Source: Hysterangium stoloniferum
Taxonomy: Eukaryota > Basidiomycota > Agaricomycetes > Hysterangiales > Hysterangiaceae
Direction: 5' to 3'
Assembly (NCBI GenBank): GCA_015178975.1
Contig: WHVD01000022.1
Span: 186,001-250,000 of the forward strand
DNA: 64,000 bases
Shown piece after piece: positions 39,725-51,446 of this stretch; within the stretch, counting starts at the first letter, position 1, and each line of letters opens with the position of its first letter. The translations under genes and the position numbers were made by a program. Below the pieces are notes generated by a model. The model worked only from the letters and a program-made list of their open reading frames with translations. It ran no database searches and was not told where the DNA came from.

Positions 39725-40539
39725 TGTTAGGATATGTACAGGGCAGGTCTCCGGAGAAACCCACGGAATATCTGGTAGGACTTGGCTTCAGCTTATAGGC
39801 TGCGCCCCTCGCTAGATCATGTTGTCCAATTTTAGACAGGCAGATGGGAATCCCGGGGAGTCTGGGCGGGGGTCATGGGTCGAGGGGTCGTAGGTCAGGG
39901 GTCATGGGTCATGAGTCGAGATAGGTGAGAGAGATAGATGTGCTGGAGCCTGTGGGCTCCGACTAGTGTGAGCGGTGTAATTCAAGTAGGAGTTTAGAGC
40001 AGAAAATGTATTAGATTACTGGGGGGAATCTAAGCCAATTTCCTGACTGGATTGTATGTACAACATCTGCCAGTTTAAATAGACTGTGGAGTGAATGTCA
40101 TACCAAATCCAGTAATGATGAAACGAAACGAGCAAAACATAAAATGGGAATAGTAAACACCAAATTGGTGTTAGGACTGGGACGGAATGGAGTGGAGTCC
40201 GAATAGTGACAAATCATAAACCATAACAGGAAATGGAGCGGGAGCGGAGTCTGAATCGTGACAGGTCATTTGACTAAAACGGGAACGGGGCTCTGTTAGA
40301 GAGGTGACGGGTTTTCTGAGCGGGGTTCGGTGACTGACACGCGGGACGAGGTCAGAAATAGACAGAGATGGAGTCCAGTGAGTATTCCGGTGACTGAAAC
40401 ACAATGTAATGAAGACAAACGTAGACAAGTCTGATGTACGGAGTCCGGTGGGAATTCCGGTGAACTGATAATGGGTGTGTATAGGCATGGGTGCGTATAA
40501 GTTAGTGCCCAGAGTCTGGTGGGAATTCTGGTCGTAACA
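39725..40539 (-). repeat. solo LTR family B, reverse orientation
   Basis: 815 bp running TGTTAGGATATG to GTCGTAACA on the + strand, so in reverse relative to the copy at 44073. Perfect 5-bp duplication GTCCA (39720-39724 and 40540-40544). It splits the RT of element 1. Confidence 0.88.
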
Positions 40540-42652
40540 GTCCATCAAGGTCTCCATATAGAGTGCCTGTTCTTTTCATCAGAAAGAAGGACGGTTTCCT
40601 TCGACTCTGTGTTGATTTCTGAGATTAAATTCCATAACACAGAAAGATAAGTACCCACTTCTGCTCATTGCTGATTTACTCAATGCCCCATGAAAAGCTT
40701 GGATTTACACCAAAATAGACCTTAAGCATGCCTATCATTTGGTCCAAATTGCCAAAGGTGATGAATGGAAGACTGCTTTCTACACCCACTATGGATCCTT
40801 TGAATGGTTGGTTATGCTTTTCAGCCTTACCAACACTCCTTCTGCTTTTCAATGTTTTGTTAATGATATATTTTCCAACATGCTTGATATATGTGTTATA
40901 GTCTACCTGGACGACATTTTGGTATTTTCTGAAGATCCCACTCTTCACAATGAGCAGGTCTGCAAAGTCTTCCAAAGACTCCGAAAAAATGGTCTTTTTG
41001 CTATTGGTTAAAAATGCTATTTTGACATGGATTCAATTGAATATTTAGGTTTCATTATTGGACCTGATGGTCTCCATATGGATGAAACTAAGGTTCAAGT
41101 TGTCCGCGATTGGCCTGAACCACAGAAAGTCAAGGATATCCAGTCATTTTTAGGTTTTTCAAATTCTACCATCACTTTATTCAGAACTATTTGGATATTA
41201 CAATACTCCTCACTCACCTTACCTGTAAATCTCAACCATGGGTTTTTGACGACAAATGCTGTTCTGCTTTTCAGACTCTAAAAAATGCCTTCACTTCTGC
41301 TCCAATTCTTTCTCATCAGAAACCTGATGTTCCAATTATTGTGGAAACCGATCCCTCTGACTATGCAATTGCCATGATTCTTTCCATTCAAGATTCCAAT
41401 GGTGAAATTCATCTGGTCACATTTCTTTCTTGGACACTTTCAGCTTCCGAACTTAATTATGACATTCACGATAAGGAACTTTTGGCAATCTTCGAAGCTT
41501 TCAAACATTGGTGGCACTACTTCAAAGGTTCTGTGACTCCCATTGACATCATTACCAATCACAAAAATTTGGAATATTTTTCCACCACTAAACCTTTGAC
41601 CTGACGGCAAGGCTGCTGGTCTGAATTTCTCTCTGCTTTCAACATGATTATTTGTTTCTGACCTGGATGTCTTGGTGGAAAACTGGATGCTGTGACTTGA
41701 TGATGGGATGTCTATCCTAAAGAGGGGGAAAGTAACTATGCTGTTGTTAATCCACACAACATGAAACCAGTTTTTACAACACAGCAACTTTCCACATCTA
41801 TATGAGTGACTTCTCTCTACCATCCAATTATGTGTAGTGTTATGATTATGGACATTGAGCAATTACATCAAGATATCCCTTCCACACTTACTTCTGATCC
41901 AGCTCTCAAATCACACCTAGAAGTTCCCGATGACCCCAATCAACCCTGGTGGTCCCAAGACTCTCATGGTTTCATCTGTCTCAATGGACGTATCTATGTT
42001 CCAGACTCCAACAATCTCCGACTCTGCATACTTCAGTACAAACATGATCATCCAATCTCCAGACATTATAGCATTAACAATACTCTTGGTTTAATCTGAA
42101 GAGAATATACTCGGCCCAACCTCCGAGACTTTGTAACCCAGTTCTGTAAGTCATGCACCACTTGCTTACACTCTAAATCCCAGAGATATAGGCTGTACAG
42201 CCTTCTCAAGCAACTCCCAATACTGGAAAAACCTGGAACTCAATTTCCATGGATTTTATCAAATAACTCCTGACTTCCAAAGGCTTTACATCCATTCTAG
42301 TTGTTGTAGACCAATTCTCAAAACAAGGAATTTTCATACCCACTCATGATACAATCACATCCTTGCAATTAGCAGAACTTTTCATCAATCATGTATTTTC
42401 CAAACATAGTGTTCCATCTCATGTAACTTCTGATCGAGGGTCCAAGTTCATTTTCCATTTCTTCAAGGCCCTCAGAAAAGCTTTCAATATGAAATTACAC
42501 TTCACTTTGGGATATCATCCAGAAGGTGATGAACAAATGGGATGTGTCAACCAAACCCTGGAACAATCTCCACATTTACTGCAATTACCAACAGGACAAT
42601 TGGAAATCCCTTCTTCCACTTGCAGAATCTGCTTACAATAACTCTCTGAATG
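40540..42652 (+). mobile_element. element 1: reverse transcriptase, RNase H, integrase remains
   Basis: RT at 40560-41010 (VLFIRKKDG-like start, GSFEWLVMLFSLTNTPSAFQ, catalytic YLDDILVFSEDP). RNase H region at 41027-41604 (FLGFSN, ETDPSDYAIAMIL, NYDIHDKELLAIFEAFKHW). The integrase zinc-binding part follows at 41860-42220 and the core at about 42250-42650 (VTSDRGSKFI). Many stops and frameshifts. It is truncated inside the integrase by an LTR-B piece at 42653, so chromodomain and 3' end are missing. Confidence 0.87.
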
Positions 42653-43112
42653 TGTTATAACTGGAAAACCTGCTGGACTCCAGGCACTATCCTATATGCA
42701 CCTGCACCCTCCATGCACCAGTTATCAGTTAACCAGAACACCCACCAGGACCCAGATGTGGAACCTGCCCATGTCTGACCTTCATTGTCTCATGAATCAG
42801 TCACCAGAATACCCACTGGGACTCACACACATCATAGCTGTCTATCTCTGACCCTGTCCCACACATCAGTCACCAGACCCTGCTCAGAAAACCTGTCAGC
42901 TCTCTAACTGAGCCTCGTTCCTGTCATAGTCAAATGACCTGTCACATTTCAGACTCCGCTCCCACCCCATTCCCATTATGGTCTAATGACCTGTCATGTT
43001 TCAGACTCCACTCCCACCCCATTCCCATTATGGTCTAATGACCCCCCATTCTGTCCCACTCCTAACACCTAATTTGGTGTTTACTTATCTCATTTCATGA
43101 TTACTTGTTTGG
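42653..43112 (+). repeat. truncated LTR family B (5' part)
   Basis: TGTTATAACTGG matches the 5' end of the B copy at 44073 and similarity continues to the attactgg region; the 3' part is absent. Element 2 begins at the break (about 43112) within gag. It is thus a rearrangement joint between the two gypsy copies. Confidence 0.7.
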
Positions 43113-44072
43113 ATGTCCAAGGAGAAACCCACCACAGAGGTGAAAAAAGAGTAAGCAACCTCTGGAATCTGCACGGACAGAGGGTTGTATTGACTCTCTC
43201 TGTGTTCCCGAGATTATCCATCTCAATGCATCCACTCCCTCTAATCCCAATTCACTATTTGTAAAACTCACTTCTGACTTTCTTGGAAATTTAGTGTTCT
43301 GAGCTCTGATAGATTCTGGCTCCACACACTGTTTTGTAGATACCACCTTTGCCATGAAACATAATCTGAAACTCCATTCTGTCCCTGCAATTTCTTTGCA
43401 TCTGTATGACAGCACTAGCAATACAGCAATTACTCAAGCCTGTGGCATGTCTATCTGGTTCCCATGTGGAACATCCCAGACGGTTACCTTTTTCATAACA
43501 CAGTTGGACTCTAGCTGTTCGGCAGTTCTTGGATACAACTGGCTCACCTGATATAATCCATTGATTGACTGGGTATTGGGCAGTATTAATTTCCAGATTT
43601 CTGACACCTCCGTTCCCCCTGCAGCGTCTATTCTGGCCAGAGCCTCTTCGGCATTGATGGCATCTCCAGCTTCTACCGAAACCTCTGAACCTCCGAAAAT
43701 CTCTCTCATCAACGCTTCAGCATTTGTTAGGGTGAGTAAACTGGATGGATCACAGTGTTTTTCGATTAGCTTAAAAGTTGATGAAGCATCTGGATGTTTT
43801 GCAACTCCAGAATTATCCGAGCTAAAAACCGACCTGGAAGGAGTTCCCGAGAAATACCATGATTTCACGGACATTTTCAGTAAGCAAAAAGCTGACCAAC
43901 TTGCACCCCATAGGCCTTACAACTTAAAAATCAATATTGAGCCTGGTTCAAATCCTCCGTTAGGACCTATTTACCCGTTGTCCCAATCAGAACTTTTGTC
44001 TATTCGGGAGTTCTTGGATGAACATCTGTTGATAGGTTTTATCCATCCCTCAAAGTCTCCATATGGAGCACC
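43113..44072 (+). mobile_element. Ty3/gypsy element 2: gag end, protease and RT start
   Basis: Starts at the end of gag, then protease with DSGSTHCFVD (43312-43345, just after a TGA where element 1 has CAA). A 259-codon frame (43561-44340) covers the linker and RT start: FTDIFSKQKADQLAPHRPYNLKI, LGPIYPLSQSELLSIREFLDEHL, IHPSKSPYGAPV. The natural frame ends at 44072, where solo LTR-B is inserted; the remainder of that open frame is LTR sequence. Confidence 0.85.
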
Positions 44073-44883
44073 TGTTACGACTGGACAATCCCGCTGGACT
44101 CCGGGCACTAACCCATACGCCCCCACATGCTACAAGCACCAATCGTCTGTTTATAGGATTTCCCGCCCGGACTCCATTACGTCAAGACTAGTTACGTTCG
44201 ACCTCATTATGACACATATCAGTCACCGGACTTCCCCTGGACTCCATCTCTGTCTATGTCTGTCTTCGTCCCACACATCAGTCACCAGATCCCGCTCAGA
44301 ATCCTGTCACCACTCTAATCGAGCCCCGTTCCCATTTTAGTCAAATGACCTGTCACGATTTAGGACTCCGCTCCCACTCTGTTTCCCATTATGGGTTATG
44401 CTTTGTCACGATTTGGACTCTGCTCCATTCCATTCTGTTCCTAACACCAATTTGGTGTTTACTATTCCCGTTTTATGTTTTGTTAGTTTCGTTTCATTAT
44501 TACTGGATTTGGTATGTCATTCACTCCATGGTCTATATAAACTGGCAGATGTTGTACATACAATCCAGTCAGAAAATTAGCTTAGATTCCCCCCCAGTAA
44601 TCTAATAACATTTTCCACTCTAAAACCTTACTTGATTCACATCGCTCGCACTAGTCGGATCCCACGGGCTCCGGCACATCTATCCCTCTCAACTAACTCG
44701 ACTCATGACCCACGACCTCCGACTTACGATCCACGACCCCCGACTTATGACCTATGACCCACGAACCCCGCCCGGACTCCCCGGGATCCCCATCCATTCA
44801 TTTGAAATTGGACAACACGATCTAGTCCTACCGGATATCCTGCAGGTTTCTCCGGAAACCCGGCCTGTGTGTGTATCCTAACA
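44073..44883 (+). repeat. solo LTR family B
   Basis: 811 bp, TGTTACGACTGG to GTATCCTAACA, with a perfect duplication GCACC (44068-44072 and 44884-44888). It is CpG-rich relative to the copy at 42653. It cuts the RT of element 2 just before FIRKKDGS. Confidence 0.9.
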
Positions 44884-44960
44884 GCACCCATCCTTTTCAT
44901 CAGAAAGAAGGACGGTTCCCTTCGACTTTGCATCGATTTCAGAGGTTTAAATTCCATCAC

Positions 44961-45518
44961 TGTTACGACCCGTTCCCGGATGTTTCAATATCCGACTTCC
45001 AACTTCTGACTTCCGATCCCCGACTACGGAACATCATAGTTACCGTATCATCCGCATTCTTCCCTTGTTCTGCATTTGGTAATTTGTCCGTTGACAAGTA
45101 TTCACTCGTTTGTTTGTTGTATTCCCGTCTCGGAATATTGTCTCCCTAATATGTCTTATTGTATTTCCGTTTTAAGAACACTTCCATTTCCGTCTTATTA
45201 TGGTCTTAGTTTGTAGTACAATAACGAGTAGACTTATATTAGTTTCCGCGAATTTGTACTTTACTTTAGATCTGATATCGACTTAGTTTCTTATTCCTTC
45301 TCCCGTCTTTCTGTACGCTCGATATTCGGAACTCTTCGGAACTCTGAATATCCATATCTTCCGTCATAAGTTTTACTTCTGAAATTAAGGACATTGAGCG
45401 TTTGTGTAGAGGCGCAGCACATAAGCTGAAGCCGACGTCCTGACCCTATCCACGAGTTTCTGACTTCCCGGTTACTTTCTGATAGTTCCGGAATAAGTTC
45501 CCGACACGGCACTTAACA
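44961..45518 (+). repeat. solo LTR family A
   Basis: 558 bp, TGTTACGACC to CACTTAACA, perfect duplication ATCAC (44956-44960 and 45519-45523). It is a second insertion in the RT of element 2; only 77 bp of RT (44884-44960) lie between the two solo LTRs. About 9 CpG in its first 120 bp. Confidence 0.92.
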
Positions 45519-48379
45519 ATCACGCAGAAAGATAAGTATCCACTTCCGCTTGTTACCGACTTACTCGATGCCCCACAGAAAGCTCAGATTTACACCGAAA
45601 TAGACCTTAAATATGCCTATCATTTGGTCGAAATTGCTGAGGGTGACGAATGGAAGACTGCTTTTTCTACTCATTATGGATCCTTTGAATGGTTGGTTAT
45701 GCCGTTTGGCCTTACCAATGCCCCTTCCTCTTTTCAACATTTTGTTAATGATATATTTTCTGACATGCTCAACGTATGTGTTATAGTCTATTTGGACGAC
45801 ATTTTGGTATTTTCTGAGGATCCCACTCTTCATGATGAGCAGGTCCACGAAGTTTTCCGAAGACTCCAAAAAAAAGGTCTTTTTGCCAACAGCAAAAATG
45901 CTATTTTGAAGCTTATCAAAGGGTTTCTGGAGAAACCTGCAGGGAGGCCGGTAGGACTAGGCTTCAGCTTATAGGCTGTGCCCTCAATGAAACAATGATA
46001 AAAATTGGCGAAGCCTAAAAAGGACTCAATGTCCTTAACCTTTCAGGGTTCTGGCCAATCTTGGATGACTTGAATTTTAGATTCTATTGAATATTTAGGT
46101 TTCATCATTGGACCTGATGGCCTCTGTATGGATGAAACTAAAGTTCAAGTTGTCCCTGACTGGCCTGAACCACGGAAAGTCAAAGACATCCAGTCATTTT
46201 TAGGTTTCACAAATTTCTACCATCGTTTTATTTGGAACTACTTGGATATTACAATACTGCTCACTTGCCTTACCTGTAAATCTCAACCATGAAATTTTGA
46301 CGACAAATGCCGCTCTGCTTTCCAGACCTTAAAAAATGCCTTCACTTCTGCCCCAATCCTTTCTCATTGGAAACCTGATGTTCCAATTATTGTGGAAACC
46401 GATGCGTCCGACTATGCAATTGCCACGATTCTCTCCATTCAAGATTCTGATGGTGAAATTCATCCAGTCGCATTTCTTTCTCAGACACTTTCAGTATCCA
46501 AACTCAACTATGATGTTCATGATAAGGAACTTTTGGCAATCTTCGAAGCTTTCAAACATTGGCGGCACTACCTCGAAGGTTCTGCAACTTCTGTTGACAT
46601 CGTTACTGATCACAAAAATCTCGAATATTTTTCCACTACCAAACTTTTGACCTGCCAGCAAGCCCTCCGAATTTCTTTCTGCTTTCAATATGATTATCTG
46701 TTTCCGATCTGGACATCTTGGTTGAAAACCAGATGCCATGACCCGACGATGGGACGTCTATCCTAAAAAGTAACTATGCTGTTGTTAATCCACACAACTT
46801 GAAACCGGTTTTTACAACACAGCAACTTTCTGCATCTATTCGAGCAACTTCCCTCTACTATCCAATCATGCGTAGCATTATGATTATGGACATTGAGTGA
46901 TTACATCAAGATATCCTTTCTGCATTCTCTTCTGATCTGGCCCTCAAGCCACACCTAGAATTCCCCGATAATCCCGACCAACCCCGATGGTCATAAGACT
47001 CTCAAGGTTTCATCTGTCTCGATGGACATATCTACGTTCCAGATTCTGATACTCTCCAACTCCACATACATACTTCAGTACAAACATGATCATCCAATCT
47101 CCGGACATTACAACATTAACAATACTCTTGGTCTAATCTGAAGAGAATATACTTGGCCCAACCTCTGAGATTTTGTAACCCAGTTCTGTAAGTCATGTAC
47201 CACCTGCTTACACTCTAAAACCCAGAGACATAAGCCGTACGGCATTCTCAAGCAACTTCCAATACCAGAAAAACCCTGAAACTCAATTTCCATGGATTTT
47301 ATCGAACAACTCCCAACTTCCGAAGGCTTTACATCCATCCTAGTTGTTGTAGATTGATTCTCGAAACAAGGAATTTTCATACCCACTCACAATACAATCA
47401 CATCCTTACAATTAGCGGAACTTTTCATTATTCACGTATTTTCCAAACATGGTGTTCCATCTCACGTAATGTCCATTCAAGGTTCCAAGTTCATTTCCCA
47501 TTTATTCCAGGCCCTCAGGAAAGCCCTCAATATGAAATTACACTTCACCTCAGGATATCACCTGGAAGGTGATGGACAAACGGAACATGTTAACCAAACC
47601 CTGGAACAATATCTCTGCATCTATTGTAACTACCAACAGAACAGGACAATTGGAAATCCCTTCTTCTGCTCGCAGAATTCACCTACAATAACTCTCCAAA
47701 TGCAACTACTGGCATCTCTCCCTTTTTCGCCAATAAAGCCTATAATCTGAATCTCACAGTACATTCCGAATGAGATTTGGCCTCTGCCCATGCTCAAGAA
47801 TTTGTTACCGACCTCAATGAGTTACATCAAGAACTTCAGAAAGCTATTTCTTCCACTCAAGAACATTATCAACATTCTGCAGACAAAAACAGGATCCCAC
47901 CTCCAAACTTTAAAATTGGTGATCAAGTTTTTATAAAAGCTCAATTCTTCTGAACTACTCAACCTTCTAAGAAACTTGCTGAGAAATTCTTAGGCCCTTT
48001 TGAAATTATAGCACAAGCTGGTTCACTTTCCTGGACTCTCCGACTTCCCAATAGTATGCGAGCAGTTCACCCCATTTTCCACATTTCCATGTTAGAACCT
48101 TGTGTTCCTAACAATATCCCGGAATGTACTCAACCTCTGCCCCCTCTGGTCATTATTAACGGCAAACCCGAATTTGAAGTTTCCGAGATTTTGGATTCTA
48201 AAATCGACAATCGCCGACGTACTTGTAAATTGCTTTATTTAGTCAAATGGGCAGGCTACGAAGGTACTGACAAAGAAACTTCCTGGATACTGGCCATGGA
48301 ACTTGGACATGCTATGAAAATTGTTATTGACTTCCACACAACTTATCCAAGCAAACCCAGACCTTTATCATTACTCTGA
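45519..48379 (+). mobile_element. element 2: RT, RNase H, integrase and chromodomain
   Basis: RT core at 45530-45910 (TEIDLKYAYHLVEIAEGDEWKTAF, WLVMPFGLTNAPSSFQ, YLDDILVFSEDP). RNase H at 46082-46766 (ETDASDYAIATIL, HPVAFLSQTLS, ELLAIFEAFKHWRHYLEG). Integrase at 46860-47760 has stops and lost residues. The last frame (48056-48379) ends the integrase (AVHPIFHISMLEPC) and carries a chromodomain: EFEVSEILDSKI, then LYLVKWAGYEGTDKETSW. That places the element in the chromovirus branch of Ty3/gypsy; such chromodomains direct integration to heterochromatin marks. A 170-bp foreign piece interrupts RT/RNase H at 45911-46082. Confidence 0.88.
45911..46082 (-). repeat. inverted patch: LTR-B fragment plus reversed pol segment
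   Basis: Absent from element 1 at the homologous place. Its first part (45922-45987) matches the LTR-B end in reverse (compare 39750-39815: gtaggact-ggcttcagcttataggctg). Its second part (about 46005-46078) is the reverse complement of a homologous RNase H region just downstream (46136-46212). Confidence 0.6.
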
Positions 48380-48473
48380 TTTTCTCCATTCTTTTCTGTT
48401 TAATTTCCAATACTTCCAATCCGACACTCGTTCTTCAAATCATGCAAGTCAAAAAAAAAAAAAATTATTGCAA

Positions 48474-48995
48474 CTATTTTAAAGTCTCCGACACCCCAAA
48501 TCCTCCTTCTGCTTCAATTCCCATATCATCTGCAATCTCCGCAGTTTCCACCATATCCTGCACTTCATCATCCTCACTTTCCAGCCCTTTCCCCAACTCC
48601 CACCTTTTCTCCACACATTCTGCCAACAGATCATTTGGCTGGTCCCTTGCCTTATTGGAAAATCTTTTCGAAACTGCAATTATGCTGATACTGACCATCA
48701 CCTTCTCCAGAAATTCATTCTGCCTCCGGAAATTCCAGGTCAACGAATGGAAACCTTTTCCCTGGATATCATTATGTTGCTCCAAAGCATCCTGCAACTT
48801 CATCAGTTCCATCCCGATAAACACCAATGCATCCACAGTGTCCTTTAGAAGTCCGATCCCAGAACTATCCATACTTGGTACCTCAGCCTCCACAGTTTTG
48901 GCCATTCCCGGATTTTCCGCATCATCAGTTTTCTGAGCCTTCTCACCTTTTGGAGCTCTCTTCATGGTGAGAGTGCACAGAAGTTTGAGCACCAC
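48474..48995 (-). CDS. antisense ORF in the 3' spacer of element 2 (unknown protein)
   Basis: 173-codon open frame opposite to gag-pol, starting 95 bp after the chromodomain stop. The protein has a basic start (MKRAPKGEK, internal Met), a helical middle (LLKDTVDALVFIGMELMKLQDALEQH, FHSLTWNFRRQNEFLEKVMVSISI) and an acidic end (ESEDDEVQDMVETAEIADDMG). The family is not recognised. Its length without stops, in a region where gag-pol frames are badly broken, suggests real coding, perhaps as the last exon of the antisense gene at 49535-50340. Could also be a captured host gene piece. Confidence 0.5.
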   Translation of the reverse strand: MVLKLLCTLTMKRAPKGEKAQKTDDAENPGMAKTVEAEVPSMDSSGIGLLKDTVDALVFIGMELMKLQDALEQHNDIQGKGFHSLTWNFRRQNEFLEKVMVSISIIAVSKRFSNKARDQPNDLLAECVEKRWELGKGLESEDDEVQDMVETAEIADDMGIEAEGGFGVSETLK

Positions 48996-49306
48996 TGTGA
49001 AGGATAGGTCACATAGGAGGTGCGACTAAAGACTCTAAGCCTTACCCTTTAGCCACTTTATACATATTTCCATTATTTCTTTTATGTTTTATACTTTTAT
49101 TTCCTTCTCTATCACTCATAAATACAGGCCATATTCCCTTTTTATTAGTTTGAGAGTCCATGTATGCTTGTGGGCACTCTAGCCCACAAGAAGTATGCGC
49201 ATGTCACAGTAGTAGTCACACGAGAGAAACTTAGACACTTTTCAACCCTGACAACCATCACCTGCAAGACGCAAGTACTGGTTTGGGGTATCGTCTAACA
49301 AGACTC

Positions 49307-49307
49307 T

Positions 49308-49343
<36 letters not shown>
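49307..49343. repeat. CT microsatellite
   Basis: Run of CT dinucleotides, interrupted only in its first part (ctttctctttctc), in the 3' spacer of element 2. Confidence 0.9.
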
Positions 49344-49345
<2 letters not shown>

Positions 49346-49534
49346 TCCAATTATCCATAACAACTCTTCGCACTGAAATAGTCAAAGTGCGTTATTACTA
49401 ATCAGCTCGACTTCAAGTTATCACTTTGCATGGTAAGAACATCCAGCATTTCTCACTTCTCTAGATTATTCTTCCCTTCTTGCGATAAACTCCTTCCCTT
49501 ATCTACTCAGCCATCAGGCCAACTAGCTACACAG

Positions 49535-50340
49535 TCAGATCGCACCGTAAGGTCGATCACACCTTGAAGGTCGATCGTAATCTACAATTTTACTATCTAA
49601 AACTACTAGTCGATCATTCTTCACACTATTGTTAGTCGATAACAATCGCATATTGAGTGGTAAACTATGTACTCGACCCTTTACCACTGCACAGGGATAG
49701 CAAGTTCCACCCCATTTTACCTTCTGTTTCCAACAAGTTAGGTTCCGTATCAAGCACTGGTAACACGGACTATCATGGACGATTTCCATCCACTCTGGAG
49801 CTTTGACCTTTTGTTTCTGTTTCGGAAATTAGTCAACTTCCGATCTTTTACAGGATCACTTACTTTAGGACTCAAAGGCCCAGCCTCTCCCTCTACTTCC
49901 ACCTCCATGGCTTTTCGCTGTGTTCAATTGTTATTGGAAGAAACACAGAAACATTATTGTTTCACTTACCTTTCCTTCCCTTATCTCCTTCGCTCGTTTT
50001 TCCACCGCCTCAGCATCTCACTGTTCTTTCTCCACTTTATCCTTCAACCTCTGAACCTCCACCACTTTCCACAACCACACCTCCTTTTCCGCCTTCACCC
50101 ACTCCAACTCACGCTTTTCTGCCTCTTCCACCTCTTTCAATTCCCGCATCAATGTTCTCTCCTCCTCCTCTTGTCGTCATTTCAACTCTTCCATCTTCTG
50201 TTGTTTTCATTGAAGTTCTTCGACCTTCGACACTTTTTCAAGCACGGAAATTTTGGCATCTGAATCTTCTGGGGTGGTGGCAAATAGCGGTCGACAAATC
50301 AACATACAAGTTGTGGTTAAAGAAACAAAATCATTAATTC
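49535..50340 (-). pseudogene. antisense coiled-coil and cysteine-cluster gene in the element 2 spacer
   Basis: Reading the minus strand from 50310 downwards, one frame gives ATTPEDSDAKISVLEKVSKVEELQ, a long Glu/Lys/Arg-rich coiled coil (EEEERTLMRELKEVEEAEKRE, VEVQRLKDKVEKEQ), then after a break 49789-49535 gives SPCYQCLIRNLTCW and GGTCYPCAVVKGR. The C-x2-C-x6-C and C-x2-C spacing resembles small cysteine clusters of fungal transposon-linked proteins. Three in-frame TGA codons lie in the coil, each where CGA would give Arg, consistent with CpG deamination. It may continue into the ORF at 48474-48995 through introns. Function unknown. Confidence 0.5.
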
Positions 50341-50486
50341 GAATATTTGAAAGTTTTTATACTCAGACCAGCAGCTGAAACTTTCACTTCCAGAATTGCA
50401 TAAATTTCACGACACAATGATCAACCATCACTTCAACGCTCAGTACATAATCACCTCTATGGGACTTTGGCCTAACAGGGGGGTAC

Positions 50487-51044
50487 TGTTACAACCTGTT
50501 CCCGGATGTTTCAATATCCAACTTCTGACTTCTGACTTCTGACCTCCGACTATGGAACATTATAGTTCCTGTATCTCCTGTAATCTTTCCTTGTTCCACA
50601 TTTGGTAATTTGTCCGTTGACAAGTATTCATTTGTTTGTTTATTATACTCCCATTTTGGAATAATGTCTTCCTAGTTTGTCTTATTGTATTCCCATTTCA
50701 GAATATTTCTGTTTCCATCTTATTGTAGTCTTAGTTTGTAGTACAATAATGAGAAGACTTATATTAGTTTCTGTGAATTTGTACTTTACTTTAGATCTGA
50801 TATCAACTTAGTTTCTTATTCCCTCTTCCATCTTTCTGTACACTCGATATTCGGAACTCTTCAGAACTCTGAATATCTGTATCTTCCAGAGTAAGTCCCA
50901 TCTTTGAAATTAAGGACTTCTGAGCATTTGCGTAGAGGTGCAGCACATAAGCTGAAGCTGACATCCTGACCCTATCTGATAGTTTCTGACTTCCCAGTGA
51001 CTTTCTGATAGTTTCCAGAATAAGTTCTGACACAGCACTTAACA
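50487..51044 (+). repeat. LTR family A, 3' LTR of element 2
   Basis: 558 bp, TGTTACAACC to CACTTAACA, preceded by a polypurine-like tract (caggggggtac) as expected for a 3' LTR. Strong CpG loss: even the start reads ACAACCTG where other copies have ACGACCCG. The flank after it is GGAAT, which does not match the flank TACCC of the 5' LTR at 35076. Confidence 0.88.
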
Positions 51045-51446
51045 GGAATGTATAACATACCAAATCCAGTAATAATGAAAAATGAAACAAAAAACATGAA
51101 ACGAGATAAGTAAACACCAAACTTGGTGTTAGGAATGGAACAAGTGGAGTCCAAATCGTGACAGGTCATTTGTCCATAATGGGAATGGGGCTCAGTTAGA
51201 GGGTTGATGGGTTTTCCAAATGGAGTCTGGTGACTGGTACGTGGGACAGGGTTGGAGATAGTCAGGAGTGGGGTCCAGCAGGTATGTATTCCAGTGACTG
51301 ATACATGAAGTGACCAAGGTTGAGCGTGGACAGGTCTGACAGATGGAGTCCGGTGGGTATTCCAGTGAACTGATAATTGGTGCATGTAGGGTCCGGGCAC
51401 ATATAAGTTAGTGCCCAGAGTCCAGCAGGAATTCCGGTCATAACAG
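51045..51446 (-). repeat. truncated LTR family B, reverse orientation
   Basis: Matches the 5' half of LTR-B in reverse, ending ...GGTCATAACA at 51446. The other half is missing where LTR-A ends, so element 2 probably inserted into this LTR-B, and its left partner was later lost. Confidence 0.7.

Noticed and set aside
43561-44340. A 259-codon protein as one real product
   Set aside because: Its last 90 codons are translated LTR-B sequence; only the part to 44072 belongs to element 2.
49775-50337. Plus-strand Leu/Phe- and Ser/Pro-rich open frames of 162 and 126 codons
   Set aside because: They are the complement of the Glu/Lys coiled-coil frame on the minus strand; no membrane-protein pattern fits.
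35076-51044. One single giant element flanked by the LTR-A copies at 35076 and 50487
   Set aside because: Protease, RT, RNase H and integrase occur twice between them, and the outer flanks TACCC and GGAAT do not match as a target duplication.
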